Source: Asterias amurensis | Taxonomy: Eukaryota; Echinodermata; Asteroidea; Forcipulatida; Asteriidae | Length of the DNA stretch: 64,000 bases | NCBI RefSeq assembly: GCF_032118995.1 | Contig: NC_092663.1 | Span: forward strand, 8,866,001 to 8,930,000 | Reading direction: 5' to 3' | In this document: positions 12,453 to 23,929 of the stretch, piece by piece | Layout: each line of letters starts with the position of its first letter | Numbering within the stretch: the first letter of the stretch is position 1 | Notes under the pieces: model-generated | Database searches by the model: none | The model's input: only the letters and a program-made list of their open reading frames with translations | Told to the model about the DNA's origin: nothing | Position numbers and translations under genes: made by a program

Positions 12453-12617
12453 GCTGCTGGTCTTTGCCTTTACTTTGGTGCCCCTTCAAAAGTTGTCCAA
12501 GAGACTAAGATTTTCCAACAGGAGTGTTCTCTGCAAGACGAAAATGGCCTTGCCCTCTTCCTCTCCAATATGAAATTCCAGGCCTGGCGATGTATACGTA
12601 TACATGTACAGTGTAGA

Positions 12618-12657
12618 TGTGCTGTATTATATGTACATGTACATATAATACAGCACA
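12618..12657. repeat. Perfect 40-bp palindrome
   Basis: TGTGCTGTATTATATGTACA is followed at once by its exact reverse complement. TATACGTATACATGTACA lies just upstream. Confidence 0.9.
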
Positions 12658-13372
12658 GTACAAGAGGCAGATGAAGACTAAAGCTTGTGGCCAAGTTTGC
12701 ACACAAACTATTCGTTGACTTTAGTTCACGTAGCCTGAGCTCGGTCTAACCGACGATAGTTGGACTACGCTAGTCCTAACCAGTAACCTGACTACATGCA
12801 ACGTGATGTGCAAAAAAAGGCACAACAAGATTGACATACCCCACATTGGACATTTTTATGTTGGGAGGAGTGTAAAAACTTTGTAAACATTGTTGAAAAC
12901 ACACCCAAAAGGTGGGGAAAGAAATATTTAACTCGACGAGAGGTAAAAGGGCATGAAATCTAGTTTCCTCTGCAGCCTTGGAACTTATCAGAACTATGGA
13001 AGCCCCACTGCTGGACAATATTAATAACAAACTTGTTGACAGTCCAACCTTGGTGTAGCAGTACATGTAGGGTGTGCTGTAAAAGATCTGGTCACCCTTG
13101 AACAGTTTTTTTTGTACATGGCTGATGAAAAAAGCTTGAACAGTGGAGAACTACGTGTGAATTGAGGGGTTTGGGTGGGGGAGGGAGGGGGTCCTGAGAA
13201 ATGTTAACTTCTTTCTACAGAGTTTTCCCTCTGGGAATTTTTACCTGACCTCTGGAAACCGCCACGACAATGTATGGTAACAAGATGAAAACTTGTTAAA
13301 ATGTTTTGTCTCCCTAAACTTGTGAAAAAGCTAGCGAGCTAGTATGAATTTTGGACTAAGTTCAATCGGCAA

Positions 13373-13567
13373 GGCCCAATTTCATAGAGCTGCTTAAGCA
13401 GACAATATTGGTTTTTTTTAAACAATTATCTGCTAAGCAGAAATGAGCAGAACACCAGTCACAAATTGCACATGTGACAAGGTAGTTTGGCTGGTAACCT
13501 TATTCTGGTAAGCGTAATTTGTGGTTAGCAACTTGTTGTGCATAAGCAGCTCTATGAGATTGAGCCC
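13373..13567. mobile_element. GGCCCAATTTCATAG MITE near TMEM198 exon
   Basis: Ends GGCCCAATTTCATAGAGCTG / CAGCTCTATGAGATTGAGCC. It lies in the intron just downstream of the TMEM198 exon donor. Confidence 0.75.
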
Positions 13568-13620
13568 AGGGTGGCTTGGAAATGCTTATGATAGAGGTCA
13601 AAGTTCGTGGCTAAACTTAC

Positions 13621-13930
13621 CGAAAAATGTGAAGACGATGCCGAATATGAAGCACATTCCACACACGACGGCCGTCGGGATTTCATAGTCGTATTTGATG
13701 CCATCACATGGTAACTCTGGCGCTGGGTTGGTCGGCGTCTGTGTGACCGGGGGCACCAGCGTTGTCGTGTTGAACTCGGTCTGCAACAGAAGGCTGAGAA
13801 CCGAGGGTGTCTGTGCTGTCTGCGACATCTTTGACGAAGGGGGTTGGGGAGCAGCAGGTTTGCCTGATGGTTACGTGGACAACGAAACTTCACGTTATCT
13901 TCATTGCTTTCAATGTTTGTTGGGACTCGT
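13621..13930 (-). CDS. TMEM198-like membrane protein, first coding exon (partial gene)
   Basis: On the minus strand a pyrimidine-rich acceptor (CCTTCACCCTCCTCAG) precedes an exon that starts at 13930. It has about 100 nt of 5' UTR, the ATG at 13828-13826, 69 codons plus one base, and donor GTAAGT at 13620-13615. The peptide has a Thr/Pro-rich extracellular N-terminus (residues 1-40), then PCDGIKYDYEIPTAVV and CGMCFIFGIVFTFFG, the start of the first membrane helix. That arrangement (YxxPALVCxMCxxFGxVYxFFG) is the conserved start of TMEM198, a multi-pass protein reported to help LRP6 phosphorylation in Wnt signalling. The next family residues (YRCFKA..) would begin the following exon. I did not find it in the 13.6 kb downstream, so the intron is long or the gene leaves the window. 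The 5'-most exon is upstream and unidentified. Confidence 0.8.
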
Positions 13931-14703
13931 CTGAGGAGGGTGAAGGAACAAATAGACAAAAGGGAAACTCATTAGTGACTACAAAAACAAATATTCTCTA
14001 AACATATTCGAAACCGTGAAAAGAGAGCAGACAAGCTGTGTGTTTAGATTTGTCGCGTGTTCAATATGAAAACAAACTTTCTGATGTTAAACACATTATG
14101 TTTGTACCACCTACACGTACTTCAGTAACAATGTTTCAAACACTGCAGTCTTTCACAGTACCAATTTTTAGAGTAGTCCTAACAAATGGTTTCCAACGAA
14201 GGTTTTTTGAGCTCTTGATCTCAACACTGGCACTATGTTTCCGTCAGAAATGACCTTCAGAATTTGTCAGAAGTTTCTCTGAGTTCTGACGACAGACTTT
14301 CGGTCCAACCTAAGCGACCGACGGGTTGTCAAGCCGATGTCTCAATCGCGAGCAGGGTTCCGAAAGACTGCCTGGATTAATGGATAATCACACGTAGTTC
14401 TAATCCCCCAGCCTTGACGCAGATTACCACAAAGTTATGTCATGTGTACTTTCATCCCTCAATCATCACTGTGATTGGTCTGGATCTTATTGGCCCCTTC
14501 CCTTCCCATGCGTACCCCCACTAGCCACATGGCATTTTGGGTATCTCTGGGGAGTAGGATGTTCCCCTTTGCCCCCCTGAGATGGGGGTAGCTAGGAATA
14601 TGGTCTGTGATGGAGTTTGCTCGTACACTATGGAGTATGAGTAATGATGACGGTTGGATTTTTAAAGGGATCAGACGACATTGACATGTACGGCAAGCGT
14701 TCT
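13931..14703. other. No gene seen; probably TMEM198 5' intron
   Basis: It lies upstream of the TMEM198 acceptor. 14285-14360 has several CpGs (GCGACCGACGGG, AATCGCGAGC) but no donor I would trust. Confidence 0.4.
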
Positions 14704-15080
14704 CCCTTAAGGTAGGTATACATTTGGGAGTCGCTCTTAAAGTTAATGGCAGTAGGAACTTTATGTTAGAAGCCTACCGCAGCTTTCGATAATACCAGTG
14801 AGTATAAAGCATTTTGATACACATTTCACTTTAAAGTGATGTGGTTATGTAAAAAGATAACAGCTTCAATGCCCCAAATTTGAATCTGAGAAGCATTACC
14901 GCGATAATTTTTCTCAGGTTGTTTAAATATTCCTATAAGGTTTGTTCTTCCTGCGTGGAAATATTCGCTCCAGATTGTTGGCGATATCTCAAAAATGCGA
15001 CCTTGTGAAATGAAATTTTCACAGGTTAATTTTGTTGTATACAACTATATTTAGTTTTAGGATTATATAGGATTAAAACC
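14704..15080. mobile_element. Decayed MITE related to family C, right end unclear
   Basis: It shares with 22147-22400 the blocks AGAAGCCTAC(C/A)GCAG, GTGATGTGGTTA and AAATTTGAATCTGAGAA. A recognisable right terminus is missing. Confidence 0.4.
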
Positions 15081-16224
15081 AAAGGTAATCTTTGCCTTTA
15101 TCAGTGGTCCATGGCCAAATGCCAGTTCAAACATCGAAGGACCACTCAGAATTCTGTCCAACTAGTCCAGCTGGCTAGCTTATTGCGAGCTCCCACTGAC
15201 ATAGTTCTTATTGCTTCAAAGTCCCATACTGCAGTACTGAACATGAATCCAAAAACATGGACCACTGAAAAAAATGGTCGGCTAGTGAAATGACAAGCTA
15301 ACTGATCCCCCTGGCTAATCTCTGAAAAAGTCAAGGGCAAACTCTGACAGCCATCTTGTCATAATCCCTTCCCGTAACAGTATTAAATGAATACCGAATC
15401 TCCTTATATCAAGATGGGATCAGACTATCGAGTCCTGCAAGTGAATCCATGAATATGTTTACGAACATTCTTAAAGGGTTGTACATACCTCAGCGAACCA
15501 TGTGGGATCATTCAAATCCAACCTACAAACACGAACAACCATTTCAGAAATAAATGCATTCAGTATGCCCGCATAACCGTTCAGCAAACATCCAACGCCA
15601 GACTAAATTTAAACTTCACAAAGATACACATCTTCCTGTAAACAAGCCAAGTACAGTCTACAAACAACCTTGATTTCTAACCGTCGTTGCCAAAACAAAC
15701 ATTGATCAATATCAAGAGTTGGTCAAAACAAAACTAAAACTCAAGTACAACGTACACGTTCCTGTACACAGCGTGTCTGCAAATAAGCCCACAAGTTCAA
15801 GTTCAGATTCTAATTTGTAATTATCCAATCCCATCATCACAAACATCCATTTTGCAACCAATGAAATTTCCTGTTCTATCCTGGCAGGCTGAGCGTTATC
15901 ACATCGTGACACAAAACCAAAGTTGAATGTTGAATAACCAACTGCAGCACTGCAGAACAAAACCTTCCCTAGAAAATAGTAGAAAATAGAAAATAGTACA
16001 CCACTGACTTAAAACAAAACCGTTTAAAACAAAATTGTTTATTGGTTTTGAGTCATTACATGGTGACATCAACATTTCTTGTATATTGTAAACAAAATAA
16101 CATAAGTAGAAAACAAAACAAAAGAAAATTACAAGAGGCTCTCAGTGGGGAAACAAAAACGTTTTGAGAGACCGCTTGAAGATCGAAGTAGACTCTGCTT
16201 CTCTGACGTCACAGGGCAGTTATT
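15081..16224. other. No gene seen
   Basis: Unassigned AT-rich sequence. Confidence 0.5.
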
Positions 16225-16322
16225 GATAGTCATCATGGCCCAACTGTTTCTGTTTAAAAGCAAAACTTTTCTGTGTTTAGAAATTAAGTTTCTGTGCTTA
16301 CAGACTTTATGAAATTGGGCCC
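16225..16322. mobile_element. GGCCCAATTTCATAG MITE, 3' part
   Basis: The right end is GACTTTATGAAATTGGGCCC. CTGTTTCTGTTTAAAAGCAAA on its left is family-like. Confidence 0.45.
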
Positions 16323-17045
16323 TGTTTCCAAAGAATTTCTTGCTCACACCTTATCCCTGCAAGTGCAAACACAGAACTGTACACAACTTTCATACGCAAA
16401 CCAAACCAGATGCACGGCCCAAAGACAAAAACTTACAGTGTTGTATTCCCATAATCTTTACGTCCGACTCTCACATCCTACAGCCCCCCAGAAACATGAA
16501 AGTCCTGTTTTGCTTCTAACCGTCGTCCTGCCATCAAAACAAATCACGCAGAGCTCTCCGTTAGAAATGTGTTTACCCCTGTCACATTGCAACTGTGCCA
16601 AACCGAAAACTGCCACAAAAACACGGTCCCAATCCTTTGATCCTTTGAATGGATTCCTACTACATTGTAACACAGCATGGTGCCTGCGTACAAGTGTGTG
16701 CAAATTCCAGGTTTTTTTATAACACTAAACAGCCAGCGGTTCTTTTGAGAAAAACAAATCCAGGGTTGTATTGATGCATTCCATGTCCCAATTTCCTCAG
16801 AAAAATATGGTGCTTAACGAGTAGTTGTAAGCAGTAATCAGCCGGGAACCAGTCGCAAACAGTAGGCCCAATATATTTTTTTTTGTATTTTGGCTGGTCA
16901 CCCATTTTTGCAGAGAAAGGATTTCTGGGCTATAAGCAATTTTCTGTGCTTTAAAAAAACAGCTTCATGAACCCAGCCAACCTTATGGCAGGCAATTCTT
17001 CCAACATTTCAAGGGGGACACAGGCAATGTCCAGAGAAATGGAGG
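16323..17045. other. No gene seen
   Basis: The 142-codon frame ending at 16722 has no domain. 16770-16980 carries faint GGCCCAATTTCATAG-family blocks. Confidence 0.45.
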
Positions 17046-17223
17046 CAATAGACCAATCCATTAGGCTCCGCCCACGACACGTGAGCCTCTCCAATGCCTT
17101 TCTGCACAACTCTGACGCGCGCGCGCCAAGCATTCGCGCATGAATGTCGGACCTTATTTGTTGGACCTGTTTTGCATTGTGGTTAGTCAATATGCAATGG
17201 GGCTTTAATGGATCGGTCTATTG
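17046..17223. mobile_element. CAATAGACC MITE
   Basis: Ends CAATAGACCAATCCATTAGG and TTAATGGATCGGTCTATTG. The GC-rich inside (GACGCGCGCGCGCCAAGC) is shared with 59829-60025. Confidence 0.75.
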
Positions 17224-17224
17224 C

Positions 17225-17492
17225 ATAAGAACTAGAGGACGCAGTGGCCTATATATGCGCCCCGGCATGCGCCCAGGCGGCCATTTTCTAAGTTGACAAA
17301 ACAGCCATCTCACAGCGTGTGTTTGTACGGCCATTTTGAAAGTTGAACAAACAGCATCGCATGAGCGTTCAATAAAAAAACCTCAAACGTGTTTTTCATA
17401 ATCAACGCGCGTACAGAATGGCGCGCGTGTCTCCTTGCGGTCCCGTCGCGTTTGTGCAAGAAGCATCACCAGTGCGCCCTCTAGTTCTTATA
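17225..17492. mobile_element. ATAAGAACTAGAGG MITE beside the CAATAGACC element
   Basis: Ends ATAAGAACTAGAGGACGC and GCGCCCTCTAGTTCTTAT. Inside, CGGCCATTTT..AAGTTGA.CAAA occurs twice (17278, 17328). Confidence 0.7.
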
Positions 17493-17949
17493 TATAACTC
17501 TATGGTCTATTGCCTCTAGGAAGTATCAGGGTTACCTCGGCTATAATGTCTTCAAGCCGCAGGCTTGTAAAGCATACCAGTCATATAATATCAACCCATA
17601 ATGAACACTAACCTCAGCCAAAAATAATAACAACCAAAAACCACTTGACATCTTTCAATCACTCATTGTTGTTCAGATTCCTGCTTTTAAACTAATTCAA
17701 TTGTGGCGATCAAAACAGCAAGCAACAGCGACGGAGTTTACATACACTCATTCAATGACTCTGACAAAACCTTGCAATAATTGAGCTCTCAGATTGAAAC
17801 TAATCTCCCCCATCCATCCCATAATCACAGATCCTAATCAATGTTTCAGTGGCAGCTAGTCTATCATTTATCAATAAATAATCTTAAAGCCCCAGCGTGT
17901 ACATTCCGGAGGGTTTTAAGTGCTAATATTTGTACACTCGATACAAGTA

Positions 17950-18565
17950 CCTTATGTCATAATCAGGACTTCAAACCCTCCTACTGTCTGACCATTCAAT
18001 CATCTACTGCTGATTTGAATGGTCGCACTAAATACTGACCCCCTCACGACAACTCAACACGACAATTTTTAAATGCACTTTAACAGAACACTAGAACATA
18101 AGTCAACCGTTAAATATGTGCAAGTACTTCTACACAGCATACTAGTCAACCCTCCTACTGTCTTACCATTCAAACTCAGCCTGCAATTTGATGCGGCGAA
18201 TGCATCTATATACACAGTCAACCCTCCTACTGTTTGACCATTCAAAAATCATCCAATGGTTTTGAATGCTGGTTTTGAATGCTGGATAAACGATTCAATT
18301 TAATATCAAGTCTTAAATGCATTTACAGAGTACACAGTCATCCCTCCTACTGTCTGACCATTCAATATGATCCACTAAAAATAACTACTGTACAGTGCAT
18401 GAAAATGTACGGCAACTTGTAAAATCATGTGGTCAATTAGTAGACACAAATGTACACAATTAGTTCAGTAAAGTTACACGACCACACACAACCACGCAGT
18501 TGAATGGTTTCAAACAGTTGTTCAACTCGCGGGAAAATGTCTTTCCAAGAGTAGGAGGGTTTCAA
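17950..18565. repeat. Iterated CCCTCCTACTGTCTGACCAT motif
   Basis: Near-identical 24-base motifs are at 17975, 18149, 18221 and 18341, the later three preceded by ACA..AGTCA. A reversed half (GTAGGAGGGTTTCAAA) is at 18550. Spacing (174, 72, 120) is irregular. Confidence 0.7.
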
Positions 18566-18880
18566 AGACCAGCATCAACAAACACACAATACCCCGAGTT
18601 GATTCTGGGACGAGACTTCATGGGCTCTTTAAGGCTCTAGTCCAGTGTAGTAGACATGTCAAGTGGATGGATATGATGGGAGTGTAGGCTTGTTGTATCC
18701 CTCCCGCTGGTTGGAGTGACAGTCCAGTTGTCTGTCACAGCCCATCAATTAGGATCCTAACAGATCCCCTTACAATTTAATGAACCCGTTTCATCCATGG
18801 AGCCATGAGGGAGCAAGGGTCTTTAACAAGTACAAGTGCACCTTACATATTAGCACAGCATTGTAGTGACCTTTTAAATT

Positions 18881-18964
18881 GTACAGTATGCAGCGCGTAA
18901 GAATCCAGATGACCTAAATCCAGGGGTAGTGAACGTCAGAACCCAATTCTATAAATCTTCTTAA
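18881..18964. repeat. Segment duplicated at 21594-21673
   Basis: GTACAGTATGCAGCGCGTAA to AATCTTCTTAAA, about 95% identical to 21594-21673 by eye. Here it precedes a family C MITE; there it sits between two truncated family A ends. Confidence 0.8.
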
Positions 18965-19260
18965 AAAGGGAGGGTACACTTTTGGTTATTACTCCAAAAA
19001 TTAGTGACCACTTAATACTTTTGAAAGAAGCACTGCAGCTGTTGATAACGGTAAAACATTTTGGGAATCAATTCCCATTCCCTTTGAATAGAAAGGAATG
19101 TGGTTTTAGACAGAGGGGAATCAAAGATTCAATCTTAGAAACACTGGTAAGTTTTTTATTGCTGCCAATTAAAAGTTATTCTTCCTGGATGGATGTTATC
19201 TCTCCAGATTTTCAACACAGCTTTTTCCTTTGAAATGAGTTGTCACAGGCTAGTTTCTTA
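18962..19260. mobile_element. Decayed MITE related to family C
   Basis: Begins TTAAAAAGGGAGGGTACAC, with GCAGCTGTTGATAACG and CATTTTGGGAATCA following in the same order as other members. The right end is not found. Confidence 0.4.
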
Positions 19261-19328
19261 TACACTCCATGTTTAACATAGAAAACAGTGGCATGGTTCA
19301 AAACATCAAAGTTGTGTAAAATTTGCCT

Positions 19329-19715
19329 TTAAAGACAGTGGACACTATTGGTAATTGTCAAAGACTAGTCTTCACAGTTGGTGTATCCATGACATATGCA
19401 TAAAACAACAAACCTGTGAAAATTTGAGCTCAATCGGTCATCGAAGTTGCAAGATAATAATGAAAGAAAATAACACCCTTGTCACACAAAGTTGTGTGCT
19501 TTCAGATGCTTACTTCGAGACCTCAAAATCTAAACTTGAGGTCTCGAAATCAAATTTGTGGAAAATTACTTCTTTCTCAAAAACTACGTCACTTCAGAGC
19601 GAGCCGTTTCTCTCAATGTTTTATACTATCAACCTCTCCCTATTACTCGTTACCAAGTAAGGTTTGATGCAAATAGTTATTTTGAGTAATTACCAATAGT
19701 GTCCACTGCCTTTAA
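19329..19715 (+). mobile_element. TTAAAG MITE family A, best-preserved copy
   Basis: 387 bp with terminal inverted repeats of about 28 bp (AAAGACAGTGGACACTATTGG / CCAATAGTGTCCACTGCCTTT). It is flanked on both sides by TTAA and has the central hairpin GAGACCTC..GAGGTCTC. Confidence 0.85.
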
Positions 19716-21567
19716 GCAATACATGAAGAACAAGTTTTACTATCCCATACTCGTAGTTACAATGTACCAGGCAAAACACCAACTGAACAGCCCATTTCTA
19801 TGAGTAAGGCATCATTACATTAATTATGAATAAAGACAACTTACATTTTAGCCTACATCCAGCATGCATTCATCATCCACTGAGCAATCCTTCACTATCC
19901 TTTGATCCTAGCCTAGGAACTCCCTGTGCATTACTTAAAGCATAGAGTATGCTTAAAGGGTAGTAAGGTCCTAAACTCAAATCCTGATGACAAGGTCACA
20001 GCAGAAAAACACCACCAAGCCACAAGCAAAAAGCAGTCCGCATTCCCAACTTATTACACTGCACCTTTCTACAACACTGACCCCAGCAGTGTACACAAGC
20101 CTCTTCCTCAACCCCAACCACAAAACAAACCCCTGGTGGGTGACAGCCCCCCCCCCCCCCCACCCAGACAGTCCGACTGTCAGTCACTTGCCTTATCAGT
20201 AGCAGGCCATCACACAGCCAGGGTGAATATCAGTCTATTGTGGTGTTTATCTTGTAAAGAAGACCCTACATCAGCCTTCGATCCCCCTGCCCTAAACACC
20301 AAACACACCCCTGGGGCTCCAAGGGGCTCCTGCAAAGCTAAGGTGAGTCAGAGCCTTGTTGTGTTTTTTCAACAATAAATTACTCTTCTGGCCAAGAGTC
20401 AAAAAAGTTGTTTTGATCAAAAGAAGGGGGGGGGGTCATGAAGACACGGGGACAGAAGGGATTTACACTTGACACCCTACTGAGGGTAGTGTAATCAGAA
20501 GTTGGCTTTGGGTCTTAATCACATGTGACCACAAGAAAAGACTGGTGGGTTGTGTTGACTGTCTTGTAACTATTGCATTGTGAAAGCCTTTAGGGACCTT
20601 CTTAGGTTATCAACATTTCCATAAAAGCCCCTTTAGTTTGCACTAGATGAGTTTCTCGGGAAATTGCCAATGAAAATTTGGTTGACCTGTCTACACTTGC
20701 AGTAAGCCTATTGCGTGTTTATAGATTACATGTTGTCTTCAGTGACGTGCTTGATCAAAAGTAACCACTTAAATTTGAATTCCTTGCATTTGAGTTTTGA
20801 CAACTCCTCAGAGATTAACCATGGAGGAAGGTGCAATTTGCCAAACCTCTCTACCCCCCCCCCCACCCTTCCAAAGGACGCCAGCCAGGAATTTCAAATG
20901 GGTTACATTCACATTTGCTGTAAAATATCAATTTAAAAGGTGTCCACATTGCCCATACTTTTTTTTTTTTGCTCTGCTTACCACGGAATTCTAGAAACTC
21001 CATAAGCGTAGATCAGTTAGGAGGACCCAGGTACAACGTACATGTACTGCGACCAAATAGAGTCCAAAATACGGCACCCAAAATGACACCCGAGCACAAT
21101 GCTCATTTGCCCCTCACCCCAGCCAACTTTACCCCACAAACTCCCCCTCCCCCGACCCCCCCCCCCCCCCCCCCCCCCCCCGACGACCCCCCCCCCAACC
21201 CTGTCACAGCATTTCGAAGAGGAAACACTTTCTGGCTCACACATTACCAAACTAAACAACATCAAAGTCACAAAGCTTCACCCACAAAGTTCTATGAATA
21301 AACACAACGTTACAACACAGCCTCTGGTTGAAAACATCGGATGTCCACTTTCAATTTGATCATGAGCCAACATGACTGTTCCAGCTTTGAACATCAACAA
21401 AGCTGTGAAAATAAGCAGCTGGCTTTCTTTCCTTTTTTTTTTACACACTACCTGCAACTTTCTTAATTTTTTAATAAAATTATATTGCTGGCCGTTTCTA
21501 CAAGCAGTGTTCCCCAACATGTAAAACATGGCGCACAGCCACGGTTTTCTGTGGCACCTGCAATGTT
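19716..21567. other. No gene seen
   Basis: It holds the C runs at 20148, 20850 and 21156. Pro-rich frames here come from those runs. Confidence 0.5.
21126..21197. repeat. Poly-C tract
   Basis: It includes an uninterrupted run of 26 C (21156-21181) inside a longer C-rich stretch. Shorter C or G runs occur at about 4892, 5099, 7710, 8445, 11880, 20148 and 53229. Confidence 0.9.
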
Positions 21568-21755
21568 TTTAAAGACACTGGACACTATTGGTAGTACAGT
21601 ATGCAGCGCGTAAGAATCCAGATGACCCAAATCCAGGGTAGTGACATCAGAACCCAATTCTATTAATCTTCTTAAAGACACTGGACACTATTGGTAATTG
21701 TCAAAGACTAGTCTTCTCACTTGCTGTATCTCAACATATGCATAAAATAACAAAA
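21568..21755 (+). mobile_element. Two 5' fragments of MITE family A around a duplicated 80-bp segment
   Basis: 21568-21594 is the first 27 bases of the MITE. 21594-21671 is a segment also found at 18881. 21672-21755 is the first about 80 bases of the MITE again, cut off where the complete copy at 21756 begins. Confidence 0.65.
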
Positions 21756-22147
21756 TTAAAGGCAGTGGACACTATTGGTAATTGTCAAAGACTAGCGTTC
21801 ACAGTTGGTGTATCTCAACATATGCATAAAATTAATAACAAACCTGTGACAATTTGAGCTCAATCGGTTGTCGAAGTTGCGAGATAATAATGAAAGAAAA
21901 ACACCCTTGTCACACGAAGTTGTGTGCGTTCAGATGCTTGATTTTGAGATCTCAAATTCTAAATCTGAGGTGTCGAAATCAAATTCGTGGAAAATTACTT
22001 CTTTCTCGAAAACTACTCCACTTCAAAGGGAGCCGTTTCTCACAATCCTCCATGATACTACCAACCTCTCCCAATAACTTGTTACCAAGTAAGGTTTTAT
22101 GCTAATAAATACTTTGAGTAATTACCAATAGTGTCCACTGCCTTTAA
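21756..22147 (+). mobile_element. TTAAAG MITE family A, full length
   Basis: Complete copy, TTAAAGGCAGTGGACAC to GTGTCCACTGCCTTTAA, with TTAA at both ends. It sits directly against a truncated copy of the same family on its left. Confidence 0.8.
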
Positions 22148-22400
22148 TAAGGGAAAGATGTTTGGTAATTACTCTTAAAACTTATTGCAGTAAAAACTTT
22201 TGTTTAGAAGCCTACAGCAGGCAGCTTTTGATTTATAAAGCATTAAGAGAAACATTCACTTTGAATTTATGTGGTTACAAATGTACGTAAAAGATATCAG
22301 TTGAATATGCACGAAAATTTGAATCTGAGAAAAGTTACTATCAGTAAGGCTGGATAACTTCTCAGATTGGGTAATGTGTATAGGCGATGTGACCTATGTT
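22147..22400. mobile_element. Decayed MITE related to family C
   Basis: Begins AAGGGAAAGATGTTTGGTAATT immediately after family A copy 21756-22147 and shares several blocks with 14704-15080. The right end is not clear. Confidence 0.4.
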
Positions 22401-23568
22401 AACGTTCAAACCGACCTCTGTTGACAAAACACTGTATACATGTACGTCATGTTTCGCCAGGCAAAAAGACGCGTAGCCATGGTAAGATCGCATACACTTT
22501 CTAACTGGCTGCCAAAACACAAAGATTTTGCCTGGCGGTATAAGCACGAATCATGTTATGGTTTTCGAGTGACGTCAGAGGTCCAATGTCTATACAATTA
22601 CGAATTATACTTAAAAGTGGACATAATCACTCATGCATTTAATTCAGAGTTCACTCTTGCATTGGTTTCCTCCCTCCCTTGAACTGTCCACCTTAATGTT
22701 TCAAAGGGAACACTGTGCTAAAGAGTAACTTTTATTTAGAATGCAGAAAGTTATAACGTGAACTATCATCCATGATCTACCACAGCAAATGGACTAACCA
22801 AGTGTTCACTTTCCCCCAGGAAAATTCAGCAAACGTAAAAACTGACGCAGAGGTGGCGGAGGGGTTCAAATTCTCCAGGAATTTCCCGGGGTTTCGTCCC
22901 CATGGATTTTGGCTCGATAGTGTGAACAGTATTCAGTATCACCAGACGACACTGCTCAACTCGAGTAGACAGTTCGTCATGTCGAGAGACGGGTACCAAT
23001 GGGTACCTCACTCGTTTCCAGATGACATCAGTCAGGCTCAACCGGGTATCCACTTACCAGTAAAAAAAATATGAAATTCAATTAAACTGCCTCATTTATC
23101 ACAGCGTAATTGAATAACCAAAGTGGGAAGAAACTGTCGGAATGTGATCAATGTTGTAACTTGCCCCTCCCAAGGTCACAGTCTCAAGAGAGAAAGTATG
23201 ATGCATCGCAGACCTGCGACTTTCTCAGCAAATTATTTTGCTGAATCTTAAGAAACGTTTAAGGGAACAGTTTAGAGTTGTCTTGTACTTTTAAAATGTG
23301 TTTGAAATTGTTTGACAGGGAATTTATGCACAAATTGCTGTAATTTAAACAGGAAATGTACTTCGGCGATCTTCTAAATTAGAAGATCCTCCCAATTAGA
23401 CTAATGCTATTTTGTCAATTTGGACAGTATTTCAGACTTTTGTTTATGGAGGGTTAGTACTGGTAAGAACTTTTTGAAATCTCTGAGTTTTAAGGTTGAA
23501 ACCGCTTAAAATATGACAAGTATTTTTAAATAAATCATACAAATCATACACTTGGTTTTTAAAGCCAT
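22401..23568. other. No gene seen; open in both directions at 22772-23074
   Basis: The 100-codon plus frame and the 75-codon minus frame overlap in a CpG-bearing segment. Neither has flanking splice sites in the right phase that I can identify, nor a known domain. Confidence 0.4.
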
Positions 23569-23929
23569 TATACACTTTCGGAACAGGAAAAAAAAAGTTC
23601 ACATATTTACAAACAACTTACGGGGTTTACAGAAGGTAAGGGTGAAAGACTTCTCTTGAAATACTATTCCATGAAATCCTTCACTTTTTGAGAAAACATT
23701 AAAACAATTCTCAATTCTCGTTATCGAGAATTACGGATTTATTTAAAACACATGTCATGACACGGCGAAACGTGCGAAAACAAGGTGGGTTTTCCCGTTA
23801 TTTTCTCCCGACTCCGATGATCGATTGAGCCTAAATTTTCACAGGTTTGTTATTTTATATACAAGTTGTGACACACAAAGTGTGGGCCTTTGGACAATAC
23901 TGTTTACCGAAAGTGTCCAATGGCTTTAA
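23569..23929. mobile_element. TTAAAG MITE family B
   Basis: Starts TTAAAGCCATTATACAC and ends GTGTCCAATGGCTTTAA. Internal landmarks are a CTCGTTATCGAG hairpin and CATGTCATGACACGGCGAAACG. Copies are at 26715 and 41457. Confidence 0.8.

Noticed and set aside
16294-16722. 142-codon frame
   Set aside because: It begins inside a MITE end, has no domain, and the opposite strand is also open.
19926-20378. 150-codon Pro-rich frame
   Set aside because: The frame is held open by C runs (20148) and has no flanking splice signals or family similarity.
22772-23074. Overlapping plus and minus frames in a CpG-bearing stretch
   Set aside because: A GTAAGT lies on the minus strand at about 23058, but the sequence on its exon side is not coding-like. 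Neither frame resembles a known protein.
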